Assembly: GCF_900103785.1 (NCBI RefSeq)
Contig: NZ_FNHE01000005.1
Coordinates: 1 to 64,000 of the forward strand
Direction of reading: 5' to 3'
Length of the DNA: 64,000 bases
From: Geodermatophilus siccatus
GTDB taxonomy: Bacteria; Actinomycetota; Actinomycetes; Mycobacteriales; Geodermatophilaceae
The translations under genes were made by a program, and so were the position numbers. The notes beneath the pieces are model-generated. The model did not search any database. It was given only the letters and a program-made list of their open reading frames with translations, and was not told the DNA's origin. This document shows positions 30,915-37,865 of this stretch, one piece after another (within the stretch, counting starts at the first letter, position 1; every line of letters starts with the position of its first letter).

Positions 30915-31281
30915 GCGCTGCACGTTACCGAGTCGCGGTGACCTGTTCAGGGCCGTGAACTGCCGGTTCCGGCTCAGTGGGGCGGCGGACCGTTCCGCAG
31001 GATCAGCGTCGCGCCAGTCGGACACCGGACGCCGCGGTGCACGGCCGTGCGACGCGGCTCGAGCGGATCCTCGAGCGACTCGTCGCGCACCCCCGGCGAT
31101 GCCGTGAGACCTCCTCCGCCTCGCCTGACCACGGCAGCTGCGGCGGCTCCCGCACCCGTGACCGGGTCGCCTCAGGATCCGCGGAGGAATTCCTCCCGGG
31201 GTCGTCGATCTGACGCGGGGTCGTTCGTACAGGGGGTGAGCGGCCGGTACCGTGCCGGCCGCCGGACCCGAGGAGATCCCC
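30915..31281. promoter_or_regulatory. 367-base intergenic region between the VOC gene and the DGPF/ECF42 pair
   Basis: No gene recognised. The right part must hold the promoter of the DGPF-sigma operon; GTCGTCGA at 31201-31208 loosely resembles the TGTCGA -35 motif reported for ECF42 targets, but a convincing -10 was not found. An in-frame GTG at 31252 exists but lacks a ribosome site. Confidence 0.3.
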
Positions 31282-31632
31282 GTGCCGCAGTACCTGCTCA
31301 GCCTGATCCAGCCCGACGGCCCGATGCCCGCGCCGGAGGTCCTCGACCCGATCATGCGCGACGTCGCCGCGGTGACCGAGCGGATGCGTGCCGCCGGCGC
31401 CTGGGTCTTCTCCGCCGGCCTGCACCCCGCGGAGACCGCCACCGTGGTGCGGCCCGCGGGCGAGGACGTCCTGGTCACCGACGGCCCCTACGTGGAGGCC
31501 AAGGAGCACGTCGGTGGCTTCACCATCGTGGAGGCCGAGGACCTCGACGCCGCGCTGGCCTGGGGCCGCGAGGTCGCCCGGGCGACGACCCTGCCGGTGG
31601 AGGTCCGCCCGATCGCCAACGGGGGCGTCTGA
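31282..31632 (+). CDS. YCII/DGPF-domain protein
   Basis: 116 residues, YciI-related ferredoxin-like fold with the motif VTDGPYVEAKEHVGGFTIVEAEDLDAA. The DGPF family is named for the segment here reading DGPY. Such genes almost always accompany ECF42-type sigma factors and are their likely targets or partners; biochemical role unknown. GTG 31282 has GAGGAG (31270-31275) six bases away. The sigma-factor gene begins 4 bases after its stop. Confidence 0.88.
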   Translation: MPQYLLSLIQPDGPMPAPEVLDPIMRDVAAVTERMRAAGAWVFSAGLHPAETATVVRPAGEDVLVTDGPYVEAKEHVGGFTIVEAEDLDAALAWGREVARATTLPVEVRPIANGGV

Positions 31633-31636
31633 CCCG

Positions 31637-32863
31637 GTGCCCGACGTCCGCACGCCTGACGTGGAGGCGGTCTTCCGCGAGTCCTACGGGCGCGCGGTCG
31701 CCGTCCTCACCCGCCTCCTCGGCGACATCGACGCCGCCGAGGAGGCGGTGCAGGACGCCTTCCTGACCGCCCTGCAGCGCTGGCCGGTGGACGGCGTGCC
31801 GCCCAGCCCCGCCGGGTGGATCGTCACCACCGCCCGCAACCGGGCCATCGACCGGCTGCGTCGCGAGTCCACCCGCACCGACCGGTACCGGGCCGCCGCG
31901 CTGCTCGCCGACCCCGGCCCCCCGCCCGAGGAGGGCGCCGTGCGCGACGACCGGCTGCGCATGCTGTTCACCTGCTGCCACCCCGCCCTGGCCCCCGCTG
32001 CCCGCGTCGCGCTGACGCTGCGGCTGGTGGGCGGGCTGTCGACCGCGGAGATCGCGCACGCCTTCCTCGTCCCCGAGGCGACGATGGCCCAGCGGCTGGT
32101 GCGGGCCAAGAACAAGATCCGCGATGCCCGCATCCCCTACCGGGTGCCGGCCGAGGCCGACCTGCCCGACCGGCTGTCCGGCGTCCTGGCGGTCGTCTAC
32201 CTCGTGTACTCGGAGGGGCACACGGCGTCGGCGGGCGAGGGACTGGTGCGCACCGACCTGTGCGCGGAGGCGGTCCGGTTGGCCCGGCAGCTGGCCGAGC
32301 TCATGCCCGACGAGCCCGAGGTGCTCGGCCTGCTGGCGCTGGTCCTGCTGAGCGAGTCGCGCCGGGCGGCCCGGGTGGCGCCCGACGGGTCGCTGGTGCC
32401 GCTGCCGGAGCAGGACCGCTCCCGGTGGGACGCCGCGCTCATCGCGGAGGGGCAGGAGCTGGTGCGCCGCTGCCTGCGCCGCGGCGCTCCCGGGCCCTAC
32501 CAGGTGCAGGCGGCGATCCAGGCGGTGCACAGCGACGCCGCGTCCGCGGAGGAGACCGACTGGGCGCAGGTGCTCGCGCTCTACGACCACCTGATGGCCC
32601 TGGCGCCGAGCCCGGTGGTGGCGCTCAACCGCGCGGTCGCGGTGGCCGAGGTGCACGGTCCGGCGATGGCGCTGGCGCTGCTCGACGGCCTCGACCTGCC
32701 GCGCTCGCACCTGCTGCCCGCCGTCCGGGCCGACCTGCTGCGCCGGCTGGGCCGCACCGCCGAGGCCGCCACGGCCTACGACACAGCCCTCGGGCTGGCC
32801 GGCAACGCGACCGAGCGCGCCTTCCTGGAGCGGCGGCGGGCCGAGGTCGCGGACGCCGGCTGA
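31637..32863 (+). CDS. ECF42-type RNA polymerase sigma factor with C-terminal TPR-like extension
   Basis: 408 residues. Sigma region 2 (about 7-75; FRESYGRAVAVLTRLLGDIDAAEEAVQDAFLTAL) and region 4 (about 110-165; RVALTLRLVGGLSTAEIAHAFLVPEATMAQRLVRAK) are followed by a long helical extension (about 180-408) with TPR-like repeats (YDHLMALAPSPVVALNRAVAVAEVHG, LRRLGRTAEAATAYDTALGLAGN). No anti-sigma gene is adjacent; in this group the extension is thought to regulate activity. Operon with the DGPF gene, ending in a strong hairpin. Confidence 0.92.
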   Translation: MPDVRTPDVEAVFRESYGRAVAVLTRLLGDIDAAEEAVQDAFLTALQRWPVDGVPPSPAGWIVTTARNRAIDRLRRESTRTDRYRAAALLADPGPPPEEGAVRDDRLRMLFTCCHPALAPAARVALTLRLVGGLSTAEIAHAFLVPEATMAQRLVRAKNKIRDARIPYRVPAEADLPDRLSGVLAVVYLVYSEGHTASAGEGLVRTDLCAEAVRLARQLAELMPDEPEVLGLLALVLLSESRRAARVAPDGSLVPLPEQDRSRWDAALIAEGQELVRRCLRRGAPGPYQVQAAIQAVHSDAASAEETDWAQVLALYDHLMALAPSPVVALNRAVAVAEVHGPAMALALLDGLDLPRSHLLPAVRADLLRRLGRTAEAATAYDTALGLAGNATERAFLERRRAEVADAG

Positions 32864-32885
32864 GCCACGGCCGCCGGCTGCCTCC

Positions 32886-32933
32886 CCGGACCTCCACCCC
32901 TGCTTGCAGGAGGACGCAGGGGTGGACGTCCGG
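32886..32933. terminator. Bidirectional terminator between ECF42 gene and arfB
   Basis: Arms 32886-32903 and 32916-32933 pair over 18 bp with one mismatch (core TCCACCCCTGC / GCAGGGGTGGA) around a 12-base loop, between convergent genes. Confidence 0.8.
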
Positions 32934-32982
32934 AGGAGTACTGCGCCCCGGCCACGGCCACCGGTTGAGGCTGTGCCCCCGG

Positions 32983-33423
32983 TCAGTCCCAGCGACGACG
33001 GGAGCGCTTGAGCTCGCCGCGCTGCTTCTTGGCCTGGATGCGGCGCTCCTGCGACCCGCGCGTGGGCTTCGTGCGCCGGCGCGCGGGGGGCGGCGGGGCC
33101 AGCGCCGCACGCAGGACGGCGGCCAGCCGCTCCCGGGCGGCCTGCCGGTTGCGCAGCTGCTGACGGTGCTCGCTGGCGGCCACGGTCAGGACGCCGTCCA
33201 CCAGCCGGCCGGCCAGGCGTGCGGCCAGCCGCTCCCGCTGGACGCCGGTCAGCCCGGGCAGCTCCAGCGGCGCGACCGACAGCTCCACCCGCGAGTCGGC
33301 GGTGTTCACGCCCTGCCCGCCCGGGCCCGACGAGCGGGAGAACCGCCAGTGCTGCGCGGCCGCGGGCACGACGAGGGAGCCGGTGACCGGGAGGTCCCCG
33401 GAGGCGTCGTCGGGAGCGGGCAC
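32983..33423 (-). CDS. arfB: Alternative ribosome-rescue factor ArfB (peptidyl-tRNA hydrolase)
   Basis: 146 residues, the RF-1-like GGQ protein that frees stalled ribosomes. Catalytic SSGPGGQGVNTADSRVEL holds the GGQ loop; the C-terminal basic tail (KPTRGSQERRIQAKKQRGELKRSRRRW) enters the empty mRNA channel. GTG 33421-33423. It is 43 bases downstream of yidD on the same strand. No trans-translation genes are nearby. Confidence 0.94.
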   Translation of the reverse strand: MPAPDDASGDLPVTGSLVVPAAAQHWRFSRSSGPGGQGVNTADSRVELSVAPLELPGLTGVQRERLAARLAGRLVDGVLTVAASEHRQQLRNRQAARERLAAVLRAALAPPPPARRRTKPTRGSQERRIQAKKQRGELKRSRRRWD

Positions 33424-33466
33424 GTCCCCCAGTGTGGCGGCGCGGCCGGGACGAGGGTGACCCGGC

Positions 33467-33958
33467 TCAGGCGGCGGCGGGCACCGGGTCGGGGCCGCCC
33501 GCCGCGCCGGGGCGGCAGCGCACCAGCCGGCGCAGCATCAGCCAGCTGCCCCGCGCGGCGCCGTGCTGCTCCAGCGCCCCGACGGCGTAGGCCGAGCAGG
33601 TCGGCTCGAAGTGGCAGCACGGCGGACGCCGGGGGCTGACCTCGCGCTGGTAGACCCGGACGGCGGCCACCAGCCGGTCCCGCACCCGGGTCCCGCGTCG
33701 CCCGGTGCCGGCGGCGTGCACGTGCCGCACCGTCGTCGGCACGAGGAACAGGCCGTCGATGCCGCAGCCGATCGCGTTGGCCAGGCAGCAGCCGGTGTTG
33801 AGGAACAGCAGGTCGCGCAGGCACGAGCCGTCCCGGTCGTGGCCGCGGCGCGGCCCGTAGCCGTACGCGCGGCCGTACCCGTACGGCGTGCCGTGGCGGT
33901 ACCCCGGTCCGCGCCGCCGCCGGCGCGGGTCCCACCCGCTGCTCCAGATGAAGACCAT
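33467..33958 (-). CDS. yidD: YidD-like membrane protein insertion factor with N-terminal extension
   Basis: 163 residues. The C-terminal about 70 residues are Yid[52 protein letters not shown]. The first about 90 residues are not in standard YidD (70-90 residues total): Arg/Gly/Tyr-rich ([20 protein letters not shown]), then a Cys-rich hydrophobic segment [23 protein letters not shown] 33956-33958 (MVFIWSSGW). YidD normally sits between rnpA and yidC; this copy is elsewhere and may be a second paralogue. Faces away from mmuM. Confidence 0.85.
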   Translation of the reverse strand: MVFIWSSGWDPRRRRRGPGYRHGTPYGYGRAYGYGPRRGHDRDGSCLRDLLFLNTGCCLANAIGCGIDGLFLVPTTVRHVHAAGTGRRGTRVRDRLVAAVRVYQREVSPRRPPCCHFEPTCSAYAVGALEQHGAARGSWLMLRRLVRCRPGAAGGPDPVPAAA

Positions 33959-34019
33959 GGGCCGATCCTGGGGGTGCCCGACCGCCCGCGCCCGGCGAGC
34001 CGGGAGGACCATCGGCCGC

Positions 34020-34964
34020 ATGCCCGACTTCCCCCTCGCCACCGCGCTGGCCGCCGGCCCGGTCGTCCTCGACGGCGGCCTGGCCACGGAGCTGGAGACG
34101 CAGGGGCACGACCTCTCCTCGGCGCTGTGGTCGGCGCGGCTGCTGCACGACGACCCGGAGGCGGTCGTCGCCGCGCACGCCGCCTTCGCCGCCGCCGGCG
34201 CCCAGGTGGCGACGACGGCCAGCTACCAGGTGTCGGTGGAGGGGCTGGCCGCTGTCGGGCTGGACGCGGCGGAGGCCCGGCGGCTCGTCGTCCGCTCGGT
34301 CCACCTCGCCGAGCGGGGGACCCCGGGGGCGTGGATCGCCGGGTCGGTCGGGCCCTACGGCGCGGCCCTCGCGGACGGGTCGGAGTACACGGGGGACTAC
34401 GCCGACGAGGTCGGCGTCGACCGGCTCCGGCAGTGGCACCGGCCGCGCATGCAGTGGCTGGCCGAGGCCGGGGCCGACGTGCTGGCCTGCGAGACGGTGC
34501 CCGCTGCTGCTGAGGCCGAGGCGCTGCTGGAGGAGGCCGACATGCTGGGGATGCCGGTCTGGCTGTCGCTCACCACGGTGCTGGACGGCGACGGCGTCGT
34601 CCGCACCCGTCGCGGCGAGCCGGCCGAGGAGGTGTACGCGATGGCACGCGAGCTCGACGCGGTGGTGGCGGTCGGCGTCAACTGCACCGACCCGGACGGC
34701 GTCCTGCCGGCGGTGACCGCTGCTCGGGCCGCGGGCAAGCCCGTCGTCGTCTACCCGAACAGCGGGGAGCGGTGGGACGCCGCCGCCCGCCGCTGGACCG
34801 GGACCGCCGGCCTCTCCCCCGCCGACGCGCTCGCCTGGGTCGACGCCGGCGCCCGGCTCGTCGGCGGGTGCTGCCGCGTGGGGCCCGACGCCGTCGCCGC
34901 GCTCACCCGTGCCCTCCGCGGCGCCCGGTCCGACGAGGAGGTCGCCTCCGACGACGGCCGTTGA
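34020..34964 (+). CDS. mmuM: Homocysteine S-methyltransferase
   Basis: 314 residues, zinc-dependent transfer of a methyl group from S-methylmethionine or similar donors to homocysteine. Opening [25 protein letters not shown] is the family start; zinc ligands are the Cys of GVNC (about 221) and the CC of GGCCRVG near the C-terminus. ATG 34020 gives the usual length; a longer frame upstream is without similarity. Monocistronic, ending in a palindrome. Confidence 0.93.
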   Translation: MPDFPLATALAAGPVVLDGGLATELETQGHDLSSALWSARLLHDDPEAVVAAHAAFAAAGAQVATTASYQVSVEGLAAVGLDAAEARRLVVRSVHLAERGTPGAWIAGSVGPYGAALADGSEYTGDYADEVGVDRLRQWHRPRMQWLAEAGADVLACETVPAAAEAEALLEEADMLGMPVWLSLTTVLDGDGVVRTRRGEPAEEVYAMARELDAVVAVGVNCTDPDGVLPAVTAARAAGKPVVVYPNSGERWDAAARRWTGTAGLSPADALAWVDAGARLVGGCCRVGPDAVAALTRALRGARSDEEVASDDGR

Positions 34965-34980
34965 CCTCCGAGGCACCACC

Positions 34981-34998
34981 CCCACCCGGCCGGGTGGG
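34981..34998. terminator. Perfect 18-bp palindrome after mmuM
   Basis: CCCACCCGGCCGGGTGGG, a 9-bp inverted repeat without spacer, lies 17 bases past the mmuM stop and 25 before the next start. It may terminate mmuM or be an operator of the secreted-protein gene. Confidence 0.45.
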
Positions 34999-35022
34999 CG
35001 TCTCCCCGATGAACGGATCCCC

Positions 35023-36288
35023 ATGCGACGAGCACTGCTCACCGGCTCCGCGGCCACCGCCGTGGTGGTCGGGACCCTCACCCCCGCACTGGCCCAGACC
35101 GACGAGCGACGGTGCTCCCCGACCCGCGAGAACGTGCCGGTGTGCTCGACGGACGGCTCCGTCGCGACCGCCACCTTCCTCGACCCGACCGTCACGGTCA
35201 CCGGGGCGCGGCACGTCGGGCTCGGGCAACGGGGCTACGTCGGCCCCTTCGCCGAGCTGCACGCCACCCGGCACGCGCCGATCAGCGTCGGCGCGTCGTC
35301 CAACGTCCAGGACAACGTCCTGCTCGACGCCCGCGGCGGCAGCGGCATCCGGGTCGGCGACCGCGTCATCCTGGCCCACGGGTCCTCGGTGCGCGGCTCG
35401 GCGAGCGTCGGCATCGAGTCCAGCCCGCTGCCCCCGCAGGTCGCGGGCACGGTGGACACCCTCGAGGGCTCGGTGTTCCTGAGCTTCGGCAGCGAGGTCG
35501 ACGGCGCCACCGTCGAGATCGACTCCGGCGTCTCGGCGCTGGCCCGGGTCGCTCCCGGCGTCACGCTGCCCAGCGGCTTCCTCGTGCTGCCCGGCAAGAA
35601 CGTGACCACCGACGCCGAGGCCAGCGACCCGGCCCTGGGCAAGGTCCGATACCTCACCCAGGCCGACGTCGCCTTCAACGAGGCCGTCATCCACGTCAAC
35701 GAGTCGCTGGCCCGCGCGTACACCGAGCTGTACCGCGAGGACCCCGGCGCCGTGCACGGGGTCAACCTCGACCCGGGCCACACCGAGTTCAACCCCGACG
35801 CCGACCTGCCGAGCTTCGCCGGCGACGAGCAGGCGCGGCCGGACTCCCGCAACCGGGTCATCGGCGACGTCGACCTGGCGGACACCTACGACCGGTTCAC
35901 GCAGCGCACCGGCGAGCGGATCGCCATCCGCGCCGACGAGGGCGAGCCCTTCGTCGTCGGCCACGTCGACGAGATGGACGACGACGTGGTCTTCCACGCC
36001 CTCGAGCACACCGACGTCCACGTCGGGGACGACGTCCGCTACGGCGAGGGCGCGATCGTGCACGGCGGCGGCCGCGTCGTCGTCGAGGGCCAGCCCGAGG
36101 AGCAGACCGTGGTCGGCGACCGTGTCCGCCTCGGCGACGGGTCCGTCGTCTTCCGCAGCACCATCGGCGACGGCGCCCGGATCGGCGACCGCAGCGGCGT
36201 CGTCGGCACCGACCTGCCCGCCGGCACCGTCGTCCCGCCGGACACCATCGTCCTCAACGGGGAGGTGTTCGGCGCGGTCGAGTGGTGA
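35023..36288 (+). CDS. Secreted left-handed beta-helix (gamma-carbonic-anhydrase-like) protein
   Basis: 421 residues with a signal peptide (cleavage after ALA-24, before QTDERR). The mature protein has two stretches of hexapeptide-type repeats, about 50-190 (VTVTGARHVGLGQRGYVGPF, ISVGASSNVQDNVLLDAR) and about 320-415 (TDVHVGDDVRYGEGAIVHG, VGDRVRLGDGSVVFRSTIGD), separated by a helical insert. This fold is shared by gamma-carbonic anhydrases and acyltransferases; three-His zinc sites cannot be confirmed by eye (H83-like ELHATRH, LAHGSS, IVHGGG). Exported location is unusual for the family. GTGA overlap with a lipoprotein gene indicates a shared role. Confidence 0.7.
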   Translation: MRRALLTGSAATAVVVGTLTPALAQTDERRCSPTRENVPVCSTDGSVATATFLDPTVTVTGARHVGLGQRGYVGPFAELHATRHAPISVGASSNVQDNVLLDARGGSGIRVGDRVILAHGSSVRGSASVGIESSPLPPQVAGTVDTLEGSVFLSFGSEVDGATVEIDSGVSALARVAPGVTLPSGFLVLPGKNVTTDAEASDPALGKVRYLTQADVAFNEAVIHVNESLARAYTELYREDPGAVHGVNLDPGHTEFNPDADLPSFAGDEQARPDSRNRVIGDVDLADTYDRFTQRTGERIAIRADEGEPFVVGHVDEMDDDVVFHALEHTDVHVGDDVRYGEGAIVHGGGRVVVEGQPEEQTVVGDRVRLGDGSVVFRSTIGDGARIGDRSGVVGTDLPAGTVVPPDTIVLNGEVFGAVEW

Positions 36289-36752
36289 CCGCGCTCCTGC
36301 GCTCCCGCGGCCCGGCGGCCGCCCTGCTCACCCTCGCCGCCGGGCTCACCGGCTGCTCGCCGGCGAGCGAGGGGGAGATGCGGGGGACCCTCGCGGGGCC
36401 GGCCCCGGTCCTGGCGTCGGCGACCCTCACCGACGACGTCGACCCGGCCGCCGGCAGCTGGTCGACCACCTGGGAGGCGTGCTTCGACCCGTCGCCCGGT
36501 GAGGAGCACCTCGAGCGCTGGGAGGTCCGGGCGGTGACCGCCGAGGGCGTGTCCCCGCGCGTCGAGGAGCTCCCGGGCAGGTGCGTCGAGCTGCAGCTGG
36601 CCCAGGGCCCGGGGACGGCGCCGGCGGACGACCCCGGCCGGACCGCCGCGCTGGCCGACGCCGCGTCGCTGGGCTACCAGGCCCGCGGGGTGCGCTCCGA
36701 CGGCTCGGTGACGCCGTGGAGCGAACCCGTCGTCGCCGGCAGCGTCGGCTGA
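36285..36752 (+). CDS. Small lipoprotein coupled to the secreted beta-helix protein
   Basis: 155 residues. N-terminus VTALLRSRGPAAALLTLAAGLTGC gives a lipobox LTGC with C24 as lipidation site. The mature part has no recognised domain and ends with a possible fibronectin-like pattern (LGYQARGVRSDGSVTPWSEPV). GTG overlaps the preceding TGA. Followed by a strong hairpin. Confidence 0.7.
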   Translation: MTALLRSRGPAAALLTLAAGLTGCSPASEGEMRGTLAGPAPVLASATLTDDVDPAAGSWSTTWEACFDPSPGEEHLERWEVRAVTAEGVSPRVEELPGRCVELQLAQGPGTAPADDPGRTAALADAASLGYQARGVRSDGSVTPWSEPVVAGSVG

Positions 36753-36755
36753 GCC

Positions 36756-36784
36756 GGCCCCGGGCGCGCCGCGCGCCCGGGGCC
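36756..36784. terminator. Bidirectional terminator
   Basis: GGCCCCGGGCGC (36756-36767) pairs perfectly with GCGCCCGGGGCC (36773-36784) around a 5-base loop between the lipoprotein gene and the convergent SDR gene. Confidence 0.75.
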
Positions 36785-36789
36785 CTCGG

Positions 36790-37647
36790 TCAGAGGATCG
36801 GCTTGCCGCCGGTGACCGCGACCCGCGCGCCCGAGACGTAGGACGCCTCGTCGCTGGCCAGCATCACGTAGACCGGCGCGAGCTCGGCCGGCTGCCCGGC
36901 CCGGCCCAGCGGCACCTGCTGGCCGAAGCTCTCCACCTTCTCCTCGGGCATGGTCGCCGGGATCAGCGGCGTCCAGATCGGGCCCGGGGCCACGCTGTTG
37001 GCCCGGATGCCCTTCTCGGCCAGCATCTGCGCGAGGCTGGCGGTGAAGTTGGCGATCCCGGCCTTGGTCATCGCGTAGGCGATGAGGTTCGGGCTCGGGT
37101 TGTCGGAGTTCACCGACGACGAGTTGATGATCGACGCCCCCGGCTGCATGTGCGGGACCGCGTCCTTGGTCAGCGTGAACATCGCCGTCAGGTTCAGCGC
37201 CACCGTGTGGTCCCACTCCTCGTCCGAGATCTCCTCGAGCGAGTCGTGGCTCATCTGGAAGGCCGCGTTGTTGACCAGGATGTCGACCTTGCCGAACTCC
37301 TCGACCGCCTTCGGGATGATCGTCTTCTGGTGGGCGCGGTCGGCGAGGTCACCGGGGACGAGCACGCACTTCCGGCCGGCCTCCTCGACGTACTTGGCGG
37401 TGTCCTGGGCGTCCTCGTGCTCGTTCAGGTACGAGATCAGGACGTCGGCGCCCTCGCGGGCGAAGGCGATCGCCACGGCCCGGCCGATGCCGCTGTCGCC
37501 GCCGGTGATCACCGCCGCCTTGCCGGTCAGCCGGCCCGAGCCGCGGTAGCTCTCCTCGCCGTGGTCGGGCTTGGGGTCCATCTGCCCGAGCGTGCCGGGG
37601 ACCTGCTGCTGCTGCGCGGGCTGGGACTCGGGGCGGGGTTCGGACAT
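36790..37647 (-). CDS. Short-chain dehydrogenase (YdaD/YhdF general-stress type)
   Basis: 285 residues. A Gln/Pro-rich 38-residue leader (MSEPRPESQPAQQQQVPG) precedes a classical SDR: TGGDSGIGRAVA cofactor loop, DILVNNAAFQ, catalytic Ser in INSSSVN and YAMTKAGI, then SVAPGPIWTPL. The leader and the DSGIG variant are typical of stress-induced SDRs called glucose-dehydrogenase-like. ATG at 37645-37647 has a near-perfect GGAGGTAGT upstream. Two 13-bp direct repeats lie in the leader. Confidence 0.87.
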   Translation of the reverse strand: MSEPRPESQPAQQQQVPGTLGQMDPKPDHGEESYRGSGRLTGKAAVITGGDSGIGRAVAIAFAREGADVLISYLNEHEDAQDTAKYVEEAGRKCVLVPGDLADRAHQKTIIPKAVEEFGKVDILVNNAAFQMSHDSLEEISDEEWDHTVALNLTAMFTLTKDAVPHMQPGASIINSSSVNSDNPSPNLIAYAMTKAGIANFTASLAQMLAEKGIRANSVAPGPIWTPLIPATMPEEKVESFGQQVPLGRAGQPAELAPVYVMLASDEASYVSGARVAVTGGKPIL

Positions 37648-37655
37648 GGCACTAC

Positions 37656-37681
37656 CTCCGTGGACGTGCTCCGTGGACGTG
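37656..37681. repeat. Two adjacent 13-bp direct repeats upstream of the SDR gene
   Basis: CTCCGTGGACGTG occurs at 37656-37668 and again at 37669-37681. It covers the region just upstream of the SDR Shine-Dalgarno. Could be an activator or repressor site or slippage product. Confidence 0.4.
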
Positions 37682-37865
37682 CGGGACGGCGGTGCGCCGG
37701 CGCTCTTCTCACGCCGCCCGGGAGCCGGGTCACCGCCGCGTCCTCCGCCCGCTACCCCCGCACGCAGTCCTCCGAACCGGCCCGGTCACGAACCGGTGGA
37801 CCCCGCGACCGCCCGCCGGGCCCTGCGCGGGAAGTTCCGCCGCGTCCGGCACGCTGTCCCCCACG

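Noticed and set aside
30915..31281. Possible tRNA-like or small RNA gene in the long gap
   Set aside because: No cloverleaf or conserved stem-loop set could be found by eye.
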